From contig CM049310.1 of assembly GCA_026874595.1 (NCBI GenBank), positions 32,615,558-32,679,557 on the forward strand: a DNA stretch of 64,000 bases, written 5' to 3'. Numbering within the stretch: the first letter of the stretch is position 1; each line of letters opens with the position of its first letter. Positions 23,801-35,700 of the stretch are shown here, one piece after another. The translations under genes and the position numbers were made by a program. Under the pieces are notes generated by a model. That model saw only the letters and a program-made list of their open reading frames with translations. It ran no database searches and was not told where the DNA came from. Source of the stretch: Sipunculus nudus. Taxonomy: Eukaryota; Annelida; Sipuncula; Golfingiida; Sipunculidae.

Positions 23801-26800
23801 GAAAAGTCAAAAATTTCATACAAAAACTTCAATATCTCATTAACTACTTGACTGATGGTCATGATTTTTGGCATACATATTGATCATGAGATGTAACATC
23901 ACTTCCTGCAGACTGGTGGCGCCACCTGTATTTTTCGATTTTTTACGAATTTTTTTCTCTATTTTTGAGACCTTTAAAAATGTGAACATCTGTTAACAAG
24001 GCACAAATCATAAAGACTGGACTTAGAATCTTAATTCTTGACACACTGAGAGGTCCATGAAAAATCTCCTTGGAAACCAGAAATTAGGTCTCTGTTACCC
24101 ATATCCTTTGAGCTATGGGGCCCCAAAGTACCCCCCAGAATAGTAAAAAATTTCATACAAAAACTTCAATATCTCAATAACTACATCACTGATCGTCTTC
24201 ATTTTTGGCATACATATTGATCATGAGATGTTTGATCAGTTCCTACAGACTGGTGGCACCACCTGTACTGTTTGATTTTTTTACGATTTTTTCCTCTATT
24301 TTTGAGACCTTTGAGGATGCTGTCATCTGTTAGCATGGCACAAATCGTAACGACTGGACCTAGAATCTTCATTTTCGACACACTGAGAGACCTATGAAAA
24401 GTCTCCATGGAAACAAGAAATTAGGTCTCTGTTACCCATATCCTTTGAGCTATGGGGCCCAAAATTACCCCCCAGAATAGTCAAAAATTTCATACAAAAA
24501 CTTCAATATCTCATTAACTACATCACTGATGGTCATGATTTTCGACATACATATTGATCATGAGATGTTTCATCAGTTTGTGCAGACTGGTGGCGCCACC
24601 TGTATTTTTCAATGTTCACGAATTGTTTCTCCATTTTTGAGACCTTTAAGGATGTAGTTATCTGTCAACAGGGTACAAATCGTAACGACTGGACCTAGAA
24701 TCTTCGTTCTTGACACACAGGGAGACCCATGATAAGTCTCCATGGAAACCAGAAATTAGGTCTCTGTTACCCATATCCTTTGAGCTATGGGGCCCCAAAG
24801 TACCCCCCAGAATAGTAAAAAATTTCATACAAAAACTTCAATATCTCAATAACTACATCACTGATGGTCTTCATTTTTGGCATACATATTGATCATGAGA
24901 TGTTCGATCAGTTCCTGCAGACTGGTGGCGCCACCTGTACTGTTTGATTTTTTACGATTTTTTTCCTCTATTTTTGAGACCTTTGAGGATGCTGTCATCT
25001 GTTAGCGTGGCACAAATCGTAACGACTGGACCTAGAATCTTCATTTTCGACACACTGAGAGACCTATGAAAAGTCTCCATGGAAACCAGAAATTAGGTCT
25101 CTGTTACCCATATCCTTCGAGCTATGGGGCCCAAAATTACCCCACAGAATAGTCAAAAATTTCATACAAAAACTTCAATATCTCATTAACTACATCACTG
25201 ATGGTCATGATTTTCGACATACATATTGATCATGAGATGTTTCATCAGTTTGTGCAGACTGGTGGCGCCACCTGTATTTTTCAATGTTCACAAATTGTTT
25301 TTCTCCATTTTTGAGACCTTTAAGGATGTAGTTATCTGTCAACAGGGTACAAATCGTAACGACTGGACCTAGAATCTTCGTTCTTGACACACAGGGAGAC
25401 CCATGATAAGTCTCCATGGAAACCTGAAATTTGGTCTCTGTTACCCATATCCTTTGAGCTATGGCACTCCAAAGTACAGCTCAGAATAATGGAAAATTTG
25501 ATACAAAAGCTAAAGTAACTGAACAACTAATGCAGAGATAACCATAATTGTTTGCATGGATATTGATCATGGAGTGTTTCATAAGTTTCTGCAGACTGGT
25601 GGCACCACCTGTATTTGTTCGTTTTTTTTTACGAAATTTTTCTGTATTTTTGAGACCTTTAAAGATATGAACATCTGTTAACAGGGCACAAATCATAAAA
25701 AATGGACCAAGAATCTTCATTCTTGACACACAGGGAGACCCATGAAAAGTCTCCATGGAAACTTGAAATTAGGTCTCTGTTACCCATATTCTTTAAGCTG
25801 TATGGGTCCAAAATACCCCCCCCCTCAGAATAATGGAAAATTTGATACAAAAACTGCAGTATTTCAATAACTACAACACTGATGGTCATGATTTTCGGCA
25901 TACATATTGATCATGAGCTGTTCCATCAGTTTCTGCAGACTGGGTGTGCCACCTCTATTTTTTTTCAAATTTTTAAGAATTTTTTTCTTTTTTTTGAGAC
26001 CTTTAAAGATGTGGTTATCTGTCAACAGGGTACAAATCGCAACAACTGGACCTAGAATCTTCATTCTTGTCATGCAAGGAGGCCCATGAAAGGTGCCTGT
26101 GGAAACTTGAAATTAGGTCTCTGTTACCCATATCCTTCAAGCTATAGGACTCCGAAGTATCCCTCAGAATAATGGACAATTTGATACAAAAACTGAAGTA
26201 TCTGAACAACTAATGCAGAGGTCACCATGATTTTTTGCATGGATATTGACCATTAAGTGTTTTTATTAGTTTCTGCAGACTGGTGGAGCCACCTATATAT
26301 TTGTTTCCACCAAAACAAAGTTTTGCGTATACTATGTTTTTGACCGAGTTCCTCCGCCGCGGCAGCGTTCGTTTCCAGAGAGCTCCTTGGAGACTAATGG
26401 ACCGATTTTTCCTAAACTTACACCTATTATCGGGGTCACATGTGAACTGGTGCCTAACCAATTTGCATTGACCTCTGACCTTTCCTCTCTATCCAGTGTC
26501 CATTTGTGGGTCTGTTTCCACTCATAAACCCTCATATCTCGGGAACCGTTTGACCGATCAGGAAATAAAATTGATACAAATGTAGCCCTTGGATTGCTTT
26601 ATAACATACACAAAAAATGGTGGCGCCACCTGTAACCATGTTTGCACAGTGTCCATCTGTTCATCTGCCTTGGGTTAAAATCACTCATATCTCTGCAGTG
26701 AATTGACTAATTCACCTGAAATTTGTCATGTGTATACATCCAGGATAGCTTTCTTGATTTTATGACAGGTGGCGCCACCTACGTTCACGTTCACGCTGAT

Positions 26801-29800
26801 GACATCCAAGCTTATATCTCGGGAACAGTTTGACTGATCAGGAAATAAAATTTATACAAATGTAGCCCTTTGATAGGTCTGTAACATACACAAAAAATAG
26901 TGGCGCCACCTGTAACAATGTTTGCACAGCGTCTGTTTGTTAGTCTGCCGTGGCCTAAAATTACTCATTTCTCTGTAGTGGTTCGACATAACTGCCTAAA
27001 ATTTTGCAGGTTTATACATCGTGGACAGCTTTCTTGATTGTATGACAGGTGGCGCCACCTACATTCTAGTTAACGCTGGACACATCCAAGCTCATATCTC
27101 AGGAACCATTTGACCGATCTGGCCAAAATTGTGCATGTGTTTAGATCTCACATAGGTCTTTATCATACACAAAACTGGAGGGGTTACCTGCAAAGATTTT
27201 TGCACAGTGTTTGTCTGTTTGTCTGCCATGGGCAAAAATCGCTCATATACATGTAGTGGTTTGACTTTTTTGCCTAAAATTTTGCAGGTGTATACAACTT
27301 GGACAGCTTTCTGGATTTGTGGTAGGTGGCACAACCTACATACACATTTAGGCTGCAGACATCCATGCTAATATGCAACATACCTCACTCTATTTCCCCT
27401 TGCCAGTCAATCCATGCCTCACTATCCGATTTTGGCAGATACTTGTAGTCACTTGTCGGTTACCCATATTCTAGTTTTAAAAGTTTACACATTTTTCTCT
27501 ATTTTTGAGATATATAAATACAGACTAAATCTTGGCCTGTTGGTTAATCTGTTTGATGCTTCAGTTGAATGGGTAAATACTACCATTCTGATGATAAAAT
27601 TTCCTTTTGCGAATCTCTTCCCAGTCAGCTGAGCGTCATGACCCATGGGTCACTTGTTTTGTATCCTGGTGTCACCCAGGCCCGGTGTCTACCTGGGTGT
27701 GTAATCATCCCCATTGCTAGGTCATAACACTGAGAAACCCCCCAAAGAAGCACTTTTAGGTGAGCGTTACACGGCTGTGGGGCACAGCCTTCCCATTAAG
27801 CCTGCAGAGCGCTCACCCTGGGTGGGGGCCGACCGTGAAAAACCTCACCACCTCGGCTGAGATTTGAACCCACGATCTCCAAGCTTTGAGTCCCGCGCTC
27901 TACCCCTGAGCCAAAGAAGCCACAGACTATATGCTTGATATCACTGTGGACCCCCTAAAATAATAATTGATATTCTATGCTTTTCATGTTTTCCATAATG
28001 GTCTGCAGGCTTTTCAACATTTAATGAAATGTAAAAATTAGTATGTTACAACTAAGGTAAGTATTATTATTCAATTTTGATTTTCAAGAGTAACAGATAA
28101 TTTTGGCTATAATCTCATTTAACCATTTGAGATGGCTGACAAGTCACAACACAAAGAGTCTTAAAATATTAAAGAAAAAAAATTACCCCTGATCATGCTC
28201 AAAATCTGAGTGGGTGTACTCCAAAGGAATTCAACTTTATACCTTTTCAGTTTTCTTAGGAAGTGCCACTCTTGATGCTGTTGCTATTAAATTACCTGGC
28301 CAGCTGGCCATAAAATATTTTCCTTTGCAGCACTGTCTTCTTTAATTATGGTCAATTATTATTGTTTGATACTTTTTATTTTGCAGTGGTGGTGCTGAAC
28401 TACTGTTTGACAAAATTAAGACCCATGAAGTAAGCCTTCCAGATGCTACAGATCCATGTAAGAAACTCAGTTTATATCAAAACTGATCCCAAGGAGGTTT
28501 TAACTTATGTGAGACTGGAGATCCAGATCCAGGGAGCTCTGTCAGCCAAGTGCTAATTTAAATTAAGATGAGAAAAGCCCATTGATGCTACTGGTATTAT
28601 GTGAATATTATGCTGCAGTGGCATCCAGGGTTTGATTTTATCCGGATATAACTCGTTTAATCCAGGACAATGGATAAAACTGGTTTAATCCAGATCTGTC
28701 CAGATTATACAGGATTAAATTGGATTAAACTAAGGATCATCTTGTTAAATTTAATTAAATTATCATTTTTGCTTATCTAGATAAAAAATCTGGTAGGTTT
28801 ATTAATATATTAACAATATATAAGCTTGATATCCTATTGGCAAATTCCTCCAGGTTCATCTTTCACTGTTGGCAGTAGCCCTTGTAGCTTATGCTCAACA
28901 AACACCAGGATGAGACTCATGAGAGCAGTCCCTTTGTCTTCTATGTTACTCTTGTGGCTGGTGGTCAGTTTCTCATTAGTATGTATTATCTTTATAGCAT
29001 CATCCTAAGCCATAAAAAAATTATATATAGACAAAGGGCGGGCTACAGGGTGACTTTTGCAGCCCAATTGTCAACAATTTATAGGAAAACTAGTGTTCAG
29101 TGGAGCAGGATTCCTCAATGACTTTGCTCTGGCCACCATGACCGGCTGGACATGAAACAGTCATCAACTGTTGCTGCTTTAGTAAACATGCCTAACCAGT
29201 GGCAAAAGGGACAATAAACCACACTACATCCAAACATTCAGAGAAACCAACTGGGGCAAGATAGTTTTTTAAGTATTTTATTGTTCGCGTCTTGGAGGGA
29301 ACCCTCATAAATTTTGGACAGCTGATGTCACTGTATATCTTATTCCATTTATGCAATAAATGACTGGATTATGTACATTTCTCACAGATATAAGAAAATA
29401 TGAAAGGACATTATTTGTTACCACATTTATTTAGCTTTTTTATAGTGTGATGTACAAAATCGGTGATGTTTTAGAAAATCTTTCTATGGATGAGAAATAA
29501 TTTAAAGTGAACTTGTTATTAAGATAGGCATCACTCTAAGTAGTGATCTGTGACAAGAAATGTTTGTTTTATGTATAACTATTTGGTAACATAATAATTC
29601 AGTCAACTAGACAAAATCATTTCTTATTAGAACTTCATTATTCTACAGTGGAAAGCTAAATTTAATATAACATGTCAATTTCACAGACAATATACACCCA
29701 AACTTTGGATAAAACCTGTTTGTTTAACTGGATAAAACCTGTTTTATCCGATCCAGATTTATCTGGATGAATCCAGTGGATTAAATCAGCTGTGGATAAA

Positions 29801-32196
29801 ACTGCCAACCCTGGTGGCACATTCATTGTATTGCCAGACAAAGTCTGGAGATACTATGGTTAAGGCATGGTTGCACCACCGCCACAGAGATTTAGTTTGC
29901 ACACAATAACTCAAAAAATATTTCACGGATCTTCACCAAACTTGACATGTGCATAGATACGGGTGAGAGGACAAAGCCTATCATGACCTTTAATAGGTGA
30001 GTGACCTTTACCTTGAATAGGTCCATTTTAGGGGAAAATCACACAAATTCTTAAATGTCTCAATAAATCTTGCATGGAATGATCCAAAAATGAAATTGAC
30101 CCAAGATCTTCGATAGTGTTGTCATGTACCAGAAACTGGTTGCACAACCTATTATACTTTTCTTGTTTTCATGCCTTTTAATACCCCCCACATTGCCACT
30201 TAACAATACTGTGAGCATTATAAGTAAAAAACTAATAGACAGATTTCTTTCATATTTTGCATATACATAGACATGGGTTATGGGATGCTGTATATTTGAA
30301 TTTGTGTCATGACCTATCCTATGAGAGAGGCCTTTACCTTGAATATTGCCATATATGGTGAAAATCACACAAAATCATAAATTTCTCAATAAGGATGCAT
30401 GGATTGATCCAAAATCAAGTGACGTAAGAGCTTGGATAGCTTTGTCTTTTGCGGAAGACAGGTGGCGCCACCTTCTGTCTTTCTCTTGTTTTTGAGCCTT
30501 TTAATATCCTATCATTGCCACTTGACATTACTGTGAGCAGTAAAAGTCTAAAACTTAGAAATATTGGGCTGAAATGGTGCATGTACATTGATCTATGATA
30601 CCTCCATTTGTATTCAAGACTTGTTGAGACATCTGCAATCATTTTGCCGTGACGTACATTTGTACATGTGCATTGGGTGAAAATTGCTCATATCTCCGGA
30701 GTGGTTCATGGTATTGGTCTGAAATTTGACAAGTCCATCCATCTTGGAAAGTTTTCTTATTAACCTGACAGGTGGCGCCACCTACCTTTCCGTTTTTGTA
30801 GAATAAATTAATGCCCTTTTCTGAGGAGTGATTTGCCCTATTGGCCTGAAATTGTGCCTATCCATAGATCTTGCACTCCTACATCTTTTACTCAAGACTG
30901 GTGACGCCATCTGCAATCGTTTTGCTCTGGTGTCCATCTGTTCATGTGTTTTTGGTGAAAATTGCTTATATCTCCAGAGTGGTTCAAGGTATTTGTCTGA
31001 AATTTGGCATGTCGATCCATCTTTGAAAGTTTTTCTCGTAAACCACCTAACTACCATTTTTACAGTATTAATTTATCCCCTTTTCATAAGAGTGATTCTC
31101 TGTATTGGCCCCCATATTTGGTGAAAAATATTGTTTCTCAAGTTGATAGATGTTCCATAGTCACTTGCCAAGTATCAGTTTATGCTGCTGAAGATGGGGT
31201 GGACAATACGTAAAGGGGGGGGGTTAATTGTCTGGCGATACTGTGGCACCTGCAGTGCCAAGAAATATCTAGTTAACGAAGGTTTCACATCGTAGGTTCA
31301 CTGCTTGATGTTTATGATAAAATATTTTGTAGCAAATGGCAACTTACGATTGTTCCAATAATTATCTTAAAATCACAAAACAAACACAAGGAGAATATAA
31401 CTTAACTGACAAAGCAGTTGGGTCTCCAAAACGAACGCGTCATTCCGAAGTGAGCCCAGCTGTATCAAATAACATCTTGTCTGTGCCAGTGGATTCTCAG
31501 TTTCATGACACCTGTCAGCAACAATCAACATTGCCATTCTTGAGTTGCATCTCCAGTCTCATATATAACCTTCTTGCTGATCCTTAGATTTTTATGTAAT
31601 GTTTCAATAATTGTAATGTTTTAATTATTATAACAATAATGAAATATATTTCCAAGTAAGCATACAGAATCCTTGGATCTCTTTTAAATCATTTCATTAT
31701 TGATACAACTGTGGAACCTTGAGTTACAGACAGTTGTGTGACAATATTGTTTTTGCTTGTAATATTGAGGAATGTACTGCTGGCAGGCTTGTTTTACGTG
31801 TGGATAACGGGGAGGTGTCCATATTAGGGAAATGATGAATTCTTTAATGCAACATTACAAATGTGGCATTGAGAATGTATCTTTATGTATTGGTTTATAC
31901 AGGTGTACATTTTTTCAGGGACAATAAAGAGCCTCCTGGTCTGGATCAAAGACAATCTATTGAAAGAAAGACCAGAACTCTTCATACAAGGTGACACAGT
32001 GTAAGTGAGGACCAATATCACAGAAGTGAGCAAAAATCAGGAAGGCAACTGTCACTGATGTTCTGATTTTATTTAATACCAATTATATGTACTAACAGTT
32101 GGCTGTTTACCACTGGTTTATTCCAGTTTCAGGGTAAATACCTTAGCAACGGTCTTATTTAGGGAGAAAAAATATTAATAGGGAGATGTTTAAGTC

Positions 32197-32253
<57 letters not shown>

Positions 32254-32670
32254 CATATAAATATATGTTGTTACGAAGAGAAATTGCTCAGGGGAAAATC
32301 CTGGGCCGATCCGGGGTTCGAACCAAGGTCGGTGGTGTACAAGTCCGGCGTACCAACCGCTTCGCTAAAAAAGCAAGCTTCACTAGCGAGACAGTTCGGT
32401 CTGCTTTTATGTCACCCCTTAACACACCCTCTCTTAAGAGCGTTCTGCTATCAGTACAAGACTAATTATCCCAGGAGTCACACTTTGGTTAACCGTCATG
32501 TTAGACGAGCCCCAATTTTGTTACAAAGAGAGATTGCTCAGGGGAAAATCCAGGGCCGATCCGGGATTTGAACCCAGGTCGGTGGTGTACAAGTCTGGCG
32601 CACCAACCGCTTCGCTAGAAAAGCAAGCTTCACTAGCGAGACAGTTTGGTCCACTTTTATGTCACCCCGT

Positions 32671-32727
<57 letters not shown>

Positions 32728-35700
32728 TATATTATATTATATTAACATCACCATTAGCTTTTGGAGTTAAAAAAAAAAGTTACCAAATATTATGTGATAA
32801 AACCTGTTTACTTGCATAGAATGAACAAATCAAACATTCATTCAGGTCAGCACTGGGAGTAAATACTCATGCAATGATGCAGTCTTCTTTTGCAATGAAT
32901 AATATGTTAAAATCGCCAATTTTACATTTTGTTTCAAGTTTCAATTTCAGATTAACACTTTTTTTATAAACAGTGATTGGATGAATGGTGCTTAGCTGAA
33001 TTAGTGTTTCTTCAATGAAGTCATCCATAGATTACTGAATGACTGTGCCATTAATGCTGGATTCTGAATTATATTTCTGTGAAAATTACCATAACTAGTT
33101 AAATGATAGTGTAATTGACTTAGGACATTTAATTTTATTTGAATTAGTAAAACTTTGATGTTTTACTTAACAAAAATATAAATAGTTCTAGTGTTTTCTG
33201 TTTTATATTAATACTTTAGAGATATGCAATTTTTATTTGTATTTTCAGAAGGCCTGGTATACTTGTGTTGGTGAATGATGCTGATTGGGAACTAATGGTG
33301 AGTTTTAATGTTAGTAAAAATATGAGCTCAGTGCTTTTTAGCTCAGCTGACTATAAGTCATCTGAGGTATAGGTATGGTGCTTTGTCCGTCGTCCATCCG
33401 GTCGTTTGGCTGTCCAGTCGTCCCTTAGCAGGGCACAAATCACAACCGCTGACCCTAGAAGCCTATAACTAAAAATCTAGAGAGGTCCATAAAAAGCTCC
33501 ATGGAAGCCTGAAAATAGGTCACTGTGACCTATATCCTCCGAGCTACGAGGCTTGTAATTACCCCCAGGAATAATAAAATATTTGATACAAAACCTCCAA
33601 TATCTTGATAATTAATGCATGGATTGTCATGAATCTTGTCTCTAATATTGACCATGACTAGTTTTGTCACTTTTTGCCGAAAAGTGGTGCCGCCACCTGT
33701 ATTTTTTAAGCGAACCTGTGAGCTTATGTGATGGTGTGGCGTCGTCTATACGTTAACCCATACTATCTTGAAAACGGCAAGAGTTAGCATCACAAAATTT
33801 TATGCAAAAAATTAGTCCTCTAAAAAACTCTATCGGATTTTGCTTATTTTTTGGCTAACTGCATGTTTAGCGAACCTGTGAGCTTATGTGATGGTGCGGC
33901 GGGGTCCGTCGTGCGTCCTGCGTTGTACGTCGTGCGTCGTCTGTACGTTAACCATAGCTATCTCAAAAATGGCTGGAGCTAGCATCACCAAAGTTTTTGC
34001 AAATAATCAGTCATCCAAAAAACTATATCAGATTTTGTTTATTTTTTTTCTGACTGCATTTTCTTAGATTTTATAGGGAAAAAGCTAAAAAAGATTTAAA
34101 AATCTTCTACTCCGAAACTGTCCAGCCAAATTGTCCTATATTTCACAGAAATGATCCCTGGAACAATCTCTCTCAAGTTTGTTCGAAAGGTTCCAGTTCA
34201 GAGATTTTTGACCGAGTAACAGGAGGTTAAACTTTGTCATCTGTCCAAAAAAGCATATTAAAACGGCTGGAGCTATCATCACCAAATTTTATGCCAATGT
34301 TGGTCACATAGGTCATATCTGAAATTGAGGTATTGGTGGCGCCACCTGCATCGACTTTTTTGGTACGGGGTCATCAGTGCCTATATCACACTGAGGGCTA
34401 CAAAAAACTTCTCTGCTGAAGCCAGGGGCCAAAATGTTTAATATTGCACAGAAATGATCCTAGGATAGTGCTTTCTGAAATTTGTTCAAATGGTCTCTGT
34501 TCAGTGACTTTTGGCTAAGTTATGGAAAGCTGAATTTAGTCATATGCCATAACAGCCCATTTTAGTTCAATGGCTACAAAGATCTTCTCAAAAACATTGG
34601 GCCAATTTCTTAAATTTCACACATTTATTATCCTCAGATGTTGATAAATCAAGTTTGTTCAAGTGGTTTTGGTTCAGTGCTTTTTAGCTGAGTTACGGGA
34701 AGCTGAACTTAGCCAGTTTGCTGTATCTTCTTATATGAGTTATAAACCTGCGAAACGTTTTTCGACTGTTGCCACTGAAGCCAATTTGTTAATTGGGAGA
34801 TGATCCCTACAATAATTCTTATAATAATGTCATTAATGGTTCCACATGAATGATTTTTGGCTGAATTATGGAGATTGAATTGAGTCATTTTACCATATAT
34901 GTTAGCTGTGTGATGCTCAGTGACAGTTACATCTAGCCTGGCACCAGTTTATCAGCATTTATTACATCATGCCACTAGACATTTAGATTTCAGGTTATCT
35001 TTGGTTAATATTGACAAGAGAGTTTTTTTAATTCCTTTTAAAAAAATTAGATTTATGATTTAAGTAATTCTTCATACCAGGCAATGGGATATTCATGGAT
35101 ATTCATCTCTCTGTGGCAATATAAATACAACTGTACATGGATTATAAATTATTAGTATCCAAACTTAAATTAATTCAAGAATTTGCCATCAATAAGATAT
35201 ACCTGTATTTTAATTTTGCATTCAGTATGCATCTGTAATAATTTTACATGTATTCCTGATTTATTTTTTATAAAAAGTCAGCTGTAAAGCATTTTGTATT
35301 GGGAAAATTAATTTCAAAGTTACTTCAATTAGGGACCACTTTTGTGTACAGATTGCAGCACTTGGTGTTACCATTGGCAGATTTGTTCATCTGCCTCGGG
35401 ATAAAATCACTCATATCTCTGCATTGGTTGGACTTATCCACCTAAAATTTTGCATGTATACATCCTTGACAGCTTTCTTGATTTTATGACAGGTGGCACC
35501 TCCTACATTCCTGTTTAAGCTGCAGACATCCAAGCTCATATTTCGGGAACCGTTTGATCAGTTGGGCCAAAATTTTGCATGTGTATAGATCTCCCATAGC
35601 TCATTATCTTATGCTAAAAAGGTGGCGCCACCTGCAACCATTATTGTACAGCGTCCATTTGTTCATCTGCCTTGGGATAAAATTACTCATATCTCGGCAG

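Larger units (their letters stand above)
23580..27655 (+). mobile_element. Family I HINE-like (Helentron-type) element, complete copy
   Basis: The left end GCTCAGCTGACT (23580-23591) is repeated in inverse as AGTCAGCTGAGC (27623-27634). This is followed by a hairpin TGACCCATGGGTCA and CACTTGTTTT. A 12-base repeat at the 5' end, its inverse just inside the 3' end, and a terminal hairpin in T-rich DNA is the described Helentron/HINE end structure. The left end also folds with AGTCATCTGAGC just inside. The core is two tandem arrays (about 23890-26300 and 26560-27360). There is no Rep/helicase coding, so it is non-autonomous. Confidence 0.7.
20890..28386 (+). other. URM1: URM1 intron 1
   Basis: 7.5-kb GT-AG intron holding a TTAA-flanked MITE-like element (21559-22147), a complete family I HINE-like element (23580-27655) and a minus-strand tRNA-derived SINE (27663-27930). 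Sequence between them is AT-rich and unremarkable. Confidence 0.85.
28458..31918 (+). other. URM1: URM1 intron 2
   Basis: GT-AG intron of 3.5 kb with a hAT-type element (28626-29813), a palindrome-bearing repeat region (29850-31215) and an 83-codon open frame of unknown status (31336-31587). Confidence 0.85.

Noticed and set aside
23890-26300. CRISPR-like array
   Set aside because: Units are about 337 bp with no short repeat/unique spacer pattern, in an intron of an animal gene.
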